Counted from the stretch's first letter, positions 23,500 to 35,880 are shown. The stretch is DNA of 64,000 bases from Welwitschia mirabilis (GCA_051453625.1 JBOZIK010000001.1:260551129-260615128); one strand, 5' to 3'. Made by a program: numbers and translations. The notes: a model not told the origin generated them from the letters alone.

Positions 23500-25141
23500 A
23501 ACTATGAAAGGGGTGTCATCTATTAGACCTTTACTCTTCAATGGGATAAACTATTTTTACTAGAAGATGAGGATGCAGATATAATTATAATCTTTTAAGT
23601 TTTAGATATGAAAAAGCATAGAATAAGATTACACAGACCGTATGGAAATCATTACAAATGTTATAAGCAATACCACTACCTAAATAAAGAAAAGTAAAAC
23701 TGACTAAATGAATAAAAAGGTGCATTAATGTATGACTCTAAAGCTAAAAATTCTCTTTATTTGGCTTTATCTATAGAAAAGTTTAATAGAAGAGAAGGTT
23801 TCAAAATGATATAAGAAATTTGAAATGTTTTAACTAGAATATATAAAGGTACTAACGTTATGAAACAATCTAAGCTTCTAGTTTGGACAAACCAATTTGA
23901 AAATTTAAGAATGAACTAAGGAGAGAGAGTTTATAAGTACTTTACTAGAGTTGTAAATATTGTAAGAGCAATACATGGCATTTGGAGAGAATCTTCTAGA
24001 AGCAAAGGTAATACAAAAAATTATTAAATTACTAACCCCTAATTACAGGCCTAAGACCATAGCCATGAAAAAATCTAGAGATTTCAACACCATAAAGATT
24101 AAAGAACTACAAAGTGCACTTACAACATATGAAATGAATCTCATACAAGATTGTGTCTTAGAGAAGAAACCCATTGCACTTAAGACAAGCCAAAGCACAA
24201 ATAAGAGGTCCAAAAAAAAGTAAAATAAGACTATGAAGAAGATGATTCTGGTGACAAAGATGAAAAACTAGCCTTCATCACACAAAAGTAAAAGGACTAC
24301 TTTCATGCAAGTACCATAGAAGGGATGAGCTCAGAAGATCATCTGAATTTCAAGAAAAAGGTAAAAATAAAGGAAAATCTTATAATAATTCCTCTTTATC
24401 AAATGTTTTCAGAATAGAATATTGGATATGTGGAGGAAGAGGACATATTACCTCAAAATACCCTTGTGTTAATATATTCCAAGAAGATGAATAAAAAAAG
24501 GAGTCCAAAAAGAAGAAATAATTCTTTATTAAATGGGATGAAGGTAATGAGAAATTAGAAAAAGAAGCATTAGATAATTAGAAAATACATCCTTTCTACA
24601 TGGCTATAGCTCACACTTAAGATAAAAACATGATTTAGAAGAGGGTTATGATACATATACTAAGGATGATACAAGTATGAGTATTCAAAAAGAGTATTAT
24701 TTAATTTTTCAAGAGTCTATTATGTGCAAATATAAAATGGTTCATTAATATTCATATAAATAAGATGAATAAGAAAAGTATATTTTTAGTAAATTATCCA
24801 TTGAAAACTTAGCTCTTAAAGCTGAGATTGATAAATTAACATGTTTTTTTTAAGAATGTTAGACATGAACTTTTAAATTTTGAGAAAAGTATTGATAAAT
24901 TTACATAAGAAAAGAAAACCTTAAATATCATGCTCAGGCCAAATAGAAATACAAATGATAAAAAAGGATTGGAATACAATAAGGAAACAACTACTACTTT
25001 ATCCCTTTATTCAAAAGATGGAATTATAATTTGAGGTATGAGCACTTGTCATAAAAAAATAACATCATTTAGTGTTATTGTCATTGTAGAGGTCATTATC
25101 AGTATAGATGTATAATAAAAATTAAAAACATTTATTATACT
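23500..25141 (+). pseudogene. gag pseudogene of copia element E
   Basis: An open part at 23975-24223 reads NLLEAKVIQKIIKLLTPNYR, then KPKTIAMKKSRDFNTIKI, LQSALTTYEMNL and KPIALKTS. This is the plant copia gag C-terminal pattern (RKILRSLP, TAIEEAKDL, ELVGSLQTYE, GIALK). A zinc knuckle reads WICGGRGHITSKYP at about 24425-24465, its outer cysteines replaced. A lysine/glutamate-rich coiled region follows, ending in NTNDKKGLEYNK. A second knuckle-like CHCRGHYQYRC lies at about 25068-25100. The arrangement with a second CCHC motif late in gag is typical of SIRE-type elements. Several frameshifts are present. The sequence stops at the gap 25142-25241. Confidence 0.8.
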
Positions 25142-25241
25142 NNNNNNNNNNNNNNNNNNNNNNNNNNNNNNNNNNNNNNNNNNNNNNNNNNNNNNNNNNN
25201 NNNNNNNNNNNNNNNNNNNNNNNNNNNNNNNNNNNNNNNNN
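25142..25241. other. Assembly gap inside element E (100 N)
   Basis: Gag ends immediately before this gap and the RNase H end starts shortly after it. The protease, integrase and reverse transcriptase, several kb in a normal copia element, are therefore either hidden in the gap or deleted. Confidence 0.9.
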
Positions 25242-25480
25242 CTTAGAGCAGAGAAGAAGCATGCTTATTACATATGCATTTAATCAAGGCATAACAATTA
25301 TGTTATAATCTAATGCAATAATGATCAAGCTATTAATAAGAATACAAAATATCAAGGCACTAAAGGACATATCAATTCATATAGGAACTTGCAGATTGGA
25401 CCTTGCCCAATCAAGTAAGTAAATATGAAAAATCCTTAACATTTCAACTCCATTGCATTTATCTTATGAGTTGAGATTAT
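25242..25480 (+). pseudogene. RNase H C-terminal end of element E
   Basis: Around 25300-25395 the translation gives CNNDQAINKNTKYQGTKGHI followed by NSY. This corresponds to the closing copia RNase H motif (CDN..AI.L.KNPKYH.RTKHI). It shows that E once carried a full pol of copia order. The rest of pol is not visible. Confidence 0.65.
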
Positions 25481-25950
25481 GATCCATCATATTTGTATAG
25501 TTAAAAGTTAAATTATGTGTATGTTTTTTAGCTTTCCAAAGTATTATTACTATGGCTACAATAATTGTCATTTCTTTTCAAAAAATATGAAAAGATTATT
25601 GTAGACATCTTCAGTTTTGTAGACATTTCTAATAAAGAGGTCTTAAAATTTATAGAAATTTTGACTATACTATTATAGAAATAAAAAAGCGTAAAAACTA
25701 GGATTTTGACCCTTTTAATAGCTAAAGAAACTATCAAATCTTATTTTCAAGTCTTTTCTCAAAATGTGTTACTCCCAGATAATTTTTTAGACTTTGTTTT
25801 TCTTAGATTTCTTTGGTTAGATATCATGTATTTGTGAGACATCTTAACAGTGAATAAGAATAGAGAATTTTCTTAAATAGATGCATACTTTTTCATAGTT
25901 TCTTACATTTCAATTAATCCTTGATCAATTTCTAGTTATATTTCATAAAT

Positions 25951-26760
25951 ATGGCAAGAAAAAAGGTAGTAATAAATTCTAGAGGCAAAGAACAAGTTAC
26001 AGAATAAAACATCTCTCAATATGAATCTTATTTTTATTATGAGGTAGCTGAAAGAAGATTTAGAAAATCATTAAGAAATTCTATTATTATTAAAAAAAAA
26101 TTTGATTTTTAGGAAAGATGCAAAGATTAGATCATGAGCTAGTTCATTTATCTTGGTTGGGAGATGATTGTGTAACTTGTTTAGGCTATCCCTGATCCTG
26201 TGATGAGAGAATTTTATGCAAACATACATAAAACTGATAACAATGCTAGTGCATTTCTGACATAGGCTAGAAGTACTACTTTGTATATTATTTTAAGTTT
26301 TATTAACTCTCTACTTTATATAGATGATACCATTGTTTTTTAATTTTACAACAATTTATTCAGAGAGATTTTTAATTCTAGAATTATATTGTGTATTGGA
26401 ATTAAATGAGTAATATTTTATTTTAGCACAGTAGAATGAATTTTGTTAAGGACATTAAAAGAAAAAATATGAGGCTTAATGTAGTAATTTTTTTACAAAA
26501 TTTTGGTTACAGGAGTTAGTTATAGCTATTGTAAACCCGTGAAGACCTTTATTGTAAGCTTACTTACTTATAGGTTTTTAGATAGATTTTGGTTTTATGT
26601 TATGTATGAATATTATTTCTTTATTTCATAAAGGCAAGAATTTGGATCATTCATGTCTTATTAGCCTAATCCTTAGTAGTTTAGACATCTCAATGTGATT
26701 GGTAAACCTTGTCTAGCAAAAAAAAAAAAAAATCATTGTTAGAATTTAATGAGAAATGAA
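25951..26760 (+). pseudogene. 3' ORF of element E, plant-transposon-protein-like domain
   Basis: A clear start context at 25951 opens MARKKVVINSRGKEQVTE, then SQYESYFYYEVAERRFRKSL. At about 26185-26225 the reading IPDPVMREFYANIHKT contains the VREFYANL-type block characteristic of the 'putative plant transposon protein' (Transposase_32) family found in many plant retroelement 3' ORFs. Further blocks (GVSYSYCKPVKTFIVSLLTY) are too degraded to assign. The ORF lies between RNase H and the 3' LTR, the position of the extra ORF of SIRE-like copia elements. Its biochemical role is unknown. Many stops. Confidence 0.6.
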
Positions 26761-28386
26761 GAGCACCTCTGATGCTAGGTGAGGGCACAAGAAAGAGGAC
26801 ATCAGAGATGCAGAGATCATTTTCCACTACTACTCATAGCTCATTTACCATAAAAATGGGACTAAAGGCCATTACAAAAATGGTTGGAAATATTGAAAGA
26901 AACCTTTTGAGGTTAAAGAAATAAAGCTCTATAATAAGAAATAGAGAGGCATTAGTAAAGAGTTAAAAATCTATGAGGACTTCCACATGGTCAAACTCAG
27001 AGAAGGAGTTAGATGTCAAGGAAGAAGTAGAACCATTAGGTCCTTTTGGCATAGGATATAACTCAAGCATAGCAACAAACATTGAGTCTTTAGAGGATTT
27101 TTCTTGAAATGAGGCACAGGCTCAAGTGAAGTACTAAACTCGCAGAGAGGCACATGTGTACGGGCAATTGTAGGCTCTAGGTCTTTCTTAACAGAAGCTA
27201 GTACCATAGGAGATAAGAATCTGAGATCTTAAATTTTTCACTGCTTGTCTTTTATCATCCTTATCTTGATATTTCATTCCATTAACCTACACAACCACGA
27301 TCATCATGTAGATGCTTTGCATCATCACATAAATCTTCTTCACCTCCACTTCATCCATTACCACCTTTATCTTCTCTTATAGAGCCCATTTAGATAGAAG
27401 CACTCTTATCCATTTAGCTTTCATTCATCTTCCATTTAGCTTTCATCCATCTTTGTAGAGGCCACCACTGCTAGTTTATTGAAAAACTTTATTACATATT
27501 AAACATATCAACATATGAGGAGATAGGTATTTGAGGGCCTTGGTAAGACATTATAGCATTCTTGCAAAAATAGGAACATACACCACCACCCCCTTCATTA
27601 TCATCATATACACAACTCATCTTTGCCACCTATGATAGTGATGATAGTGACAAAGAAGGCCAAGGTGAGTAGTACATAAGTAATTTAGATCTTAGTTATT
27701 AGAGTTTTTTTGTTAATGTCCAAAAAGGGAAAGAAGTATATGACAAATTAGTGGTAGATTAATTAAATAATTTAGCTTCTAGCTTTGGATTAAAGCTCTT
27801 GATTATGAAATCTTTGATTGAATCCAAGAGTATCATCATTTGTGTTAATAATGCCTCCCTGACATTTTGGCACACATTCATGTTGTTTTTACTTTTTATA
27901 TATCAAGCTTTCTATTTCATGTATTATGTCTAGCATAATTATCATTCTTATCTTATGCTTTTGTTGACACACTTTTGCATATATACTAGTCTAATTATTT
28001 GGCGATCAAAAGCTTTTCACATGGTGTTGACATAGTTTCCATTTAGTGCTGATAAAGTGATTGACATACATTTGAAATTCATGCTCTAAAAATGGTACAT
28101 TTTCATTAGTATATTACAATGTTGAGACTATCAAGTTCTTATGTGTTTCATTTTTTATTTACATAGGTAAACGTAAAAAAATTGATTTATCATCTGTTTT
28201 TGTGTTTTTTGTAAAGCTTCTTAAGTGATTTTAAATATGTATCCTTCTTTCTTTTATGATTTTAAGTGGCACAAATCATTATTATTACAATGGGTTATCA
28301 TGTGCATTTCTCTGGAATAAAATGTCTAATTTTAATTAATTAGTTTATATTGTACTAATGGGATTTAACAAGTCTTGGACATTATT
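26761..28386 (+). other. 3' region of element E
   Basis: No protein is recognisable. Composition is somewhat less AT-rich at 26760-27470, with Pro/His/Ser-rich readings such as PPPLHPLPPLSSL. This may be the low-complexity tail of the 3' ORF. It ends at the polypurine tract. Confidence 0.5.
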
Positions 28387-28398
28387 AAAAAGGAGGGA
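28387..28398 (+). other. Polypurine tract of element E
   Basis: AAAAAGGAGGGA immediately before the 3' LTR start, the usual plus-strand primer of copia elements. Confidence 0.85.
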
Positions 28399-28399
28399 T

Positions 28400-29898
28400 T
28401 ATTGAAAAATCTAGTTTTTATGATTCCACTTGTTAAATATTTTATGTCATTATGTATATAGGTCATTATAGGAACATTCAACCTTGATAGGTACTAAATC
28501 ATGATGGATCTTTAGAAGAAACATCTTATGAAATGGATCAAATGTTAAACTATTAAATCAATAGTTTGAAGTCATTTGGAAAATTGAAGACACCTAAAGT
28601 GAATATGTATGAAAATATTAAGATGTCTTAGATGTACTAGAATTTAATGATAGACTAGAAGATATCTACCAAATCCAAGATGACTAAACTAAAAGTTGAA
28701 CTTAACACAGATGAAGATGTCTACATGTTTTAAGGCATCTATACTTAGCCAAATTAGGTAAAAGAGTCAATTTTATTTTTGACTAATATCTTGAATTTTA
28801 GTTGAGCTACAAACTTGTACACAATGAATTCATCATCATAGAACCCAAAGATACTATAGTGTAAATTTCATCAAAATCTGGGTAGGTTAACTTAATACAT
28901 CTACAAAAATGAAGATACGTAAAAAATAGTGTTTCTAAAAATGAATATGTTTAGAGTGAAGATGTCTATAAAATTCAACATGTCTGGAACCAAACTTCAT
29001 ATTAATTAAAATTGAATTTATGCATCCAAAGCATAGACATTAGATATCCATTGCACAGTGGTTACAGATTTAAATGGATATCTTATAAGCTCAAAGGACT
29101 AGATGTTCCTTAATGTTATAAAGCCTTGACATCATGAACTAAGAAATAACTATTAGCACTTCATTGAATCAATCAAACTTACAGATCTTAAAAGCATGAG
29201 TAAAGGGAACCTATTATTAATAAATCAAAAGATTTAGTAACAAGAAGTTAGTACTATTTCATCACTTAGATTTAAATCTTCATTGAAATCATCTTTTTCA
29301 TTTACACTCATGATGATAATAACAACTTCAAGTATCTTAAATCTTCATTAGAGCATATCCAAGCTTTTTGTTTTATTGGATTTTTTGGTTATTTCATTAT
29401 GAACTATCTTATTGTTAAATACTATTATAGAGTTCATTTATTGAAATATTAATACTTTGTAAGAAAATTCTTGTAGGGGTGTGCATTGGTTATTTTTCTT
29501 TTTGATGCTTGTTAAATGTAAGGTTATTGATTAGCTAGAAAACCATTATTACCTTATGGAGGAGAGAGTGCTGCCTTGTAAGGAAATCTCAATGTTATAA
29601 AGGTTTATAATGCATCTATAAGAACCACCATTTTCTTAAGGAGAAGAGAGTACTACCTTGTGAGGAGTCTCTGACTTATTATAAGGTTGGTGATGCACTA
29701 GAAAACCACTATCTCTTGTAGGTTAAGAATATAGGGAGTGTGAGTAGAAGTTATTCTTTATATGTAGATGTACCTAGTTTAGGGAACCACGTTATTTGGT
29801 AAGGTCTTTTATTGTACTTTTTATTTTTTGTTATTTGGTTTAATTTTTTTTAAATGTAATTCATTCAACTCTCTTGTATGAGTTCAAATCGATCCTCA
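28400..29898 (+). repeat. Element E: 3' LTR
   Basis: Aligns base for base with 21950-23451 with scattered substitutions, mostly transitions. It starts TATTGAAAAATC (from TG) and ends TCCTCA. Length is 1499 against 1502 bases. Confidence 0.92.
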
Positions 29899-30276
29899 GA
29901 GAAAAGTAAGTAAGCTTTAAATATTTACTAAATTTATCATTTCTCAATTTCTCACTTGATCATATGCTACACTAATCTAAAAAAAACTTCAAATAACTAA
30001 GTGTGAAGGTTGAAGTTATTGTGATATAATCTCATTCACCTTTTAAATGTTAGTGAATTCAAAATCATTGATTCTTCATAGCCCTTATAATAAAAATGAA
30101 AAGTTTAAACTTAATGTATATAATATTTATAAAATTACTAAGTTTATAAACCAATTAACTAAATAATCCACTTGGCAGACCAAATAAAACTTAATAGTTC
30201 CATTATTACTTAAGCATTCCTAGTATAAAATGAATTGTAATTAATAATCAAAAGAGAATAATTCTTTATATTAAAT
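29899..30276 (-). repeat. Element D: middle LTR (LTR_b), right piece
   Basis: Continues the D-family LTR exactly where 21949 left off (compare TCACTTGATCATATGCTACA with TCACTCAATCATATCCTATA in LTR_a and TCACTCGACCATATGATGCA in LTR_c). It is cut by the gap 30277-30376, so about 800 bases of this LTR are not seen. Confidence 0.8.
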
Positions 30277-30376
30277 NNNNNNNNNNNNNNNNNNNNNNNN
30301 NNNNNNNNNNNNNNNNNNNNNNNNNNNNNNNNNNNNNNNNNNNNNNNNNNNNNNNNNNNNNNNNNNNNNNNNNNNN
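30277..30376. other. Assembly gap (100 N) inside LTR_b
   Basis: Exactly 100 N. The remaining 800 bases of LTR_b and an unknown length of internal sequence should lie here. Confidence 0.9.
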
Positions 30377-31439
30377 AATTTATGTATAGATATAACATAT
30401 TGCTTGCTAGATGTCCTAACTATGGAATTTCATCCAGGGAAAGAGTAAGAGCTTTTCTTAGGCATTTGCAGAGCCAAATCTTAAAAGAATTAGATTTATT
30501 ATGTAGAGGAATCATTAAAACAAAAAATTTACCATAAATTAGAGAAGCTATTACTCAATTTTACAACATGATCTAAAGATGGACATAGGGAGAGAAAAAG
30601 AAAAAGGTAAATGAGCTGTTAACCCCTCAAAGTAGAGGGCAGTGTATATCATTCCAAACATATTAGTTTTATGGAAGAGGTTACTAAGAAGATAATTCAC
30701 AATATGATTGAGAAGTTTGATCAATTAAATATTCAAAATTTACAAGAAGAAGAAGAAGTCATTTGTGAATGTTATGAAGAAGATGATTCTCGAGAAAATA
30801 AGTTGTCCATGGGTGCAAGAATTTTTCTAGTGACTAGACATAAATAAGCTATATCTAAATGTAGGAAGCCAACCTCAAGTTAGAAACAAACCTTATCAAA
30901 GCAGAAATGGGAGACAAAGGCAGAAAAACCTTTTCAAAAGTATGTCAACTCTAAGAGGCAACAAAAGTTTGAGTATTATAGAAATTAGAGGAATAAGGAT
31001 TATAAAGACAATAAAGAAAAACAAAAGCTAGATAAGAAAGAAGGGGATATTCTTGTACAACCACAACCTGACCCTAGGGAAGCTATCAATAAGACAATAT
31101 CTACCAAGTGAGGAAAAAACTTGAGGTGATAAATTGGGAAACAAAAAGAAGCAATAGAATGAATAACTTATCTAAGAAGGAACTAAGAAAAAAAATAGTA
31201 GAACAATCAGAAGCTATTTCCTTTATTATGAGAAGTAAAGAAATTGAGCATCCAAAAATTTAAAAAGTATAAAACATCTAACAAAAGCACTTAAAAATAC
31301 TACAATATCTTTACCGCTATTAAAAATGTTATAAAATATGCCTATTTATTGGAATTAAATGAAATGTATGTATTTAAAAAAAAGAAGTAAAAAAGTATAA
31401 TAATAAAAATAAATAGAAATGGTAAAAAAGCATCAAGAC
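30377..31439. other. Internal fragment between LTR_b and LTR_c, unidentified
   Basis: The + strand is purine-rich and gives lysine/glutamate-rich readings (FMEEVTKKIIHNMIEKFDQL, then EEEEVICECYEEDD at about 30670-30790, and KQKLDKKEGDILVQPQPDP near 31020-31080). Its sense is opposite to the D genes. I do not recognise the family. It could be an extra ORF of the D family or a piece of another insertion. Confidence 0.4.
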
Positions 31440-31457
31440 TCCTAGGCTTCCACACAA
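31440..31457 (-). other. Possible primer binding site of the second D unit
   Basis: On the - strand TTGTGTGGAAGCCTAGGA matches 10 of 18 bases of the tRNA-Asp complement, but several differences are transversions and it lies 23 bases from LTR_c. It aligns in position with the better site at 21748-21765. Weak. Confidence 0.35.
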
Positions 31458-31480
31458 ATTCTTCAAAGAAAACTGTTTGG

Positions 31481-32835
31481 TGTTGTGCAATGAACTAGAT
31501 TTAACTGCATTTACACTTAGTATCATTCTTTCCATAGGGATAACTAGGTAGGTAGGTTTTTGGAATTACATTCTCTCTTACTTAATACAAGTTATGATAA
31601 AAATAAAGGAAAAAAGAGGAGAGTTTAGATTTGTTTTTGAAACTTCATAGGAAAAGAGGGAAGTAAGCAAACTCTGACTTTTTGCCTAATTCATCCTTAA
31701 GTAAGTCATCACTCGACCATATGATGCATTTATTCTAAAATAAACTTTATATTATTGAGTGTGATGGCTTCATTCATGATGACATAATTTCATTTACCAT
31801 ATGAGTTGATGAATTCAAAAAGTTACTAATCCTTCATAGCCTAGTAATAAAGATGAACAATATGAACTTATAGTGCACAAAATCCATGAAATTATGAGGA
31901 TGTAAACCAATTAACTACTTGAGTTCACTTAGTTAACCAAATAAAAATTGATAATTGCATTGCTACTTAAGTATTCCTAATGTAAAATAAATTGTGACTA
32001 ATGATTAGAAGAAAGCAACTCCTTAGCATTGAATCAGAAAAACAAGGCACATTACATTAGAGATGAAAGGAAGCAAAAAGGACTTTTCAAACCATCCTTG
32101 AAAGTAAGCTTACTTCCTAAGAAGTGATTAAAAGACCATCACAACTTGACACTTAAAGATTCTATTCTTTATCTAGAATGAAGGATGTTACAATGAAGGA
32201 CTCAAGACCTTTATATAAAAAAGAATGAGAGATAGGGGATGGTTACAAGCCTTTGGCCTATATCATTATATGAGTAGTCACATAGTAATGGCATTAGATA
32301 GGAAATTTATCATCTTTTTTAATTGAGTAGATATCCTTATGATGTAGCAAATAATTGGCTTCTATATGCTATTGCTTCTAGCAACTATTATCATCATCAT
32401 GTGTATCCACCATCATCCTATTCAATAATGTCACATATCCTTATTGTATGTGATCATCATCACTACTATGTATCATCAATCATGTTAGTTATTTTTGAGT
32501 GAAATTTGATCAAGTCCATAATTACATTTGAATCAATTATTCATCATAAGTTAGGAACATGAAAATGCAGGTGGCTTATACATAAATACTAATAGTGCTG
32601 GGTGACCTGACCAATAGTGCCAGTGTTATAACATAAATAATCATCATATTTTGTAAAGTCCCTCAAAATGTGATACTTAAACTAAAAATTCATGAAAAAA
32701 TAATAAATCCATAATTAATATAGGAAATGAATAGAAAACAAGTTTTATAATAGAGTTAATAATATTAAAGTCTTTCATTAAGATAAATTAGTTAGTTAGC
32801 TTGATTAAAATGTCAAATTTTACATGTTAATAATC
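31481..32835 (-). repeat. Element D: right LTR (LTR_c)
   Basis: A full-length copy of the D-family LTR, aligned end to end with LTR_a (1355 against 1352 bases). On the - strand it ends CACAACA. The C repeat resumes directly after it at 32836 (GATGCTAT at 32848-32855 matches AATGCTAT in the other copy). Confidence 0.88.
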
Positions 32836-34082
32836 TCCCTAAATAATGATGCTATACTAGCATCATGCCCAAATAGTTATTTTGGATAATGAGATAGGGA
32901 TGTAACAATAACTACATTGGCAAAATGGAAACTCCAAAAAATGAAGAAGATGATCACATTAGAGAGGCACAAGGAGATATCTATAACATAAGCAAAAAAT
33001 CTATGAAGCAGTGGATGAACAGAGAAAATGATAAGTTCAAAACAAAGACATCAAGAGGATACAAAAAAGGGCTAGAATAGGAANNNNNNNNNNAATAGGA
33101 AGGAAATTATACGATACATAATTCTAGAAGTATAGATAGAGTACAATAATAATTAAGTGTGATTAGACAAGGATGTCTTAATTAGTAGAGAGAAAATGCT
33201 AACAAAGTTGGATAGTAGCAAATATATAAAGAAATCAAGAGGGGGTAGAGATTCTACTATGATGAGACTCATCTCTAAGAAAATATGTTGTGAATCTTAA
33301 CTCTAAAAATTATCAAATCAAAGAAATTATTAATAATAGATTTAAAAGTTATAAAATGATAATATCACTTCAAGTTCAATGATTTTCTTTTGCTAGTAAA
33401 CTAAGATAATCTCATAATAATTTGAATTTTATTTGATTTAAATTAAAACCTTTCTTTTCAAATGATTACTATATTTAAAACTGAATGTTTCTCATATTTT
33501 TATCTAGTTTTAAAATTCTATTTTGCATTTAATTTGAATCAAATCAATTCAATTAAATCGTTTTATGTAAAAATAAGTCATCATTCTTTTTTTTTTAATT
33601 TGAAGTTAATAATCATTAATTCATGACAAAAGTGAAGAAAATAATACCCATAGCTCTTATAAAATTTAAGACAAATTCATTTATTTTCTGTTTACTTTTA
33701 TGCCAATTTTAAAAAAAATATATTATTTTTCAAATATTTTTCTTGTGATAGTATTGAATGAAACCCAAATCAGTAACTAATAAAATAAGGTTAACTTTTC
33801 TATTTTTTATCATTTATTATTTGAAAGGAAAGAAAGCATTTTTTATATCCTTTTTTAATAATGGATTTACATCATCTACTTTTATAATATTCTATTTTAT
33901 TTATTTTATTTCATAATTAAATGGACAATGAAGAATATTTTCTTTATGTGTAAACTAATAGATCTAAATCAATTTTTTAAATTATTTTCTTATTTTAACT
34001 ATAATAGAAGAGAATGTTTCTAAGTTACTTCCTAAACTAAAATTAAAAAATCATTAATAATTTTGATATTAAAAGAAGGGTA
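32836..34082 (+). repeat. Element C candidate 5' LTR, right part
   Basis: Resumes the repeat interrupted at 15311 and aligns with 43400-44640 to the gap edge, including the GATGAGACTCATCTC block at 33261-33275 (GATGAGACTCATCTC at 43810). The 10 N at 33084-33093 appear to be an assembly artefact. The LTR end and any primer site fall in the 650 N gap 34083-34732. Confidence 0.55.
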
Positions 34083-34732
34083 NNNNNNNNNNNNNNNNNN
34101 NNNNNNNNNNNNNNNNNNNNNNNNNNNNNNNNNNNNNNNNNNNNNNNNNNNNNNNNNNNNNNNNNNNNNNNNNNNNNNNNNNNNNNNNNNNNNNNNNNNN
34201 NNNNNNNNNNNNNNNNNNNNNNNNNNNNNNNNNNNNNNNNNNNNNNNNNNNNNNNNNNNNNNNNNNNNNNNNNNNNNNNNNNNNNNNNNNNNNNNNNNNN
34301 NNNNNNNNNNNNNNNNNNNNNNNNNNNNNNNNNNNNNNNNNNNNNNNNNNNNNNNNNNNNNNNNNNNNNNNNNNNNNNNNNNNNNNNNNNNNNNNNNNNN
34401 NNNNNNNNNNNNNNNNNNNNNNNNNNNNNNNNNNNNNNNNNNNNNNNNNNNNNNNNNNNNNNNNNNNNNNNNNNNNNNNNNNNNNNNNNNNNNNNNNNNN
34501 NNNNNNNNNNNNNNNNNNNNNNNNNNNNNNNNNNNNNNNNNNNNNNNNNNNNNNNNNNNNNNNNNNNNNNNNNNNNNNNNNNNNNNNNNNNNNNNNNNNN
34601 NNNNNNNNNNNNNNNNNNNNNNNNNNNNNNNNNNNNNNNNNNNNNNNNNNNNNNNNNNNNNNNNNNNNNNNNNNNNNNNNNNNNNNNNNNNNNNNNNNNN
34701 NNNNNNNNNNNNNNNNNNNNNNNNNNNNNNNN
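34083..34732. other. Assembly gap (650 N)
   Basis: An N run of non-round length, so probably a size-estimated gap. It covers the junction between the candidate C LTR and the C interior. Confidence 0.9.
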
Positions 34733-35880
34733 ATGTAAATTTTTCATATCTTTCTAAGAAGGCTACTAAAAACATATTCAACTAGGTCTCTTTCACCTTT
34801 TCTTAGATCAAATTAATTTTGTGCTTTAGTATAAGTAGTTTTGGAAATCTTTTTTGAATAACCTAGATTTGAGAACTAGTTAAATAAACTCTAGAAAACT
34901 TGGCTTAGACTCAAACATAATGGTAAGTAATGAAAATAAAAATAACATACATGAAGACCAAGGTATAAACAAAATAATAGAGACTAGTAATGAGGCATGA
35001 AAGAACATGATTTTAATAGAGACGATTGCAAATATTCCTTATTAAAGATGTTTTAGACAATAACCCAATGGTGTAAAATATATCTTAGTCCTATTTCCTT
35101 AAATTATTTTAGATAAAGATGACTCATAAATAATCCAAAGATCATTGAAAGATGAATAAAAACTAAAAAGAAATCCTTTTATTGATGATGATCTCATTAA
35201 CTACTTGATAGATGAGGATTAATCTAAAATAAGAAACCTCAAACATAATCAACTAAATTTAGCATGCTTTAGAAGTAATTAACAACATAAAACAAGGCAT
35301 TTAAAACAAAAAGAAATATATTAACTGAGACTTTGATGATACACTAATTAAAATCACTAATCTAGATAAAATTACTAACCTAGGTAAACATGCTCAAACT
35401 CATCTTATTCCCTGATCTTATGTGCAATTATGGTCACTTGTCTTTAAAATAAAGGAAGCATACCATTGTCTTTCTTAATTAATTAAAAACTCTAAGCCTC
35501 ATAGTTAAGCATTTAAAATACAATAGGATGAACAATTAAGCTTGGAATAACCTCCTAAATAAGAGCATACCTCAAAGTAGGTAAACACTTAGAAGAGTAA
35601 TAAGGACCAAGAAGTGGTCTAATTTCAACTTAAAAAATATCATCTACTACTCAAAATAATATAATTACTAAATCATACTATATTCTAGTAAAAATCAAAC
35701 TTATTAAAGTAGTTATGGCATTTATTGATTATAGGGATAAACTAACTGTCATTAGATCATCATATTTGATAAGTTCAACTTATAACTGAGTGTAAAAACT
35801 AGAGGCTTTAACATTATAAAGGTAAATTAAGGGGAAGCATTTTCTTACTAGTTGATATGATAAAAAAGGTCAAAGACACC
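34733..35880 (+). other. Element C 5' interior, gag not recognisable
   Basis: By position this should hold the leader and gag of the Tat-like element. I cannot identify any conserved gag block. Stops occur in all frames. Confidence 0.4.

Noticed and set aside
30377-31439. Endogenous pararetrovirus fragment
   Set aside because: Considered because of the Cys/Glu-rich readings. There is no movement protein, coat zinc finger or RT block to support it.
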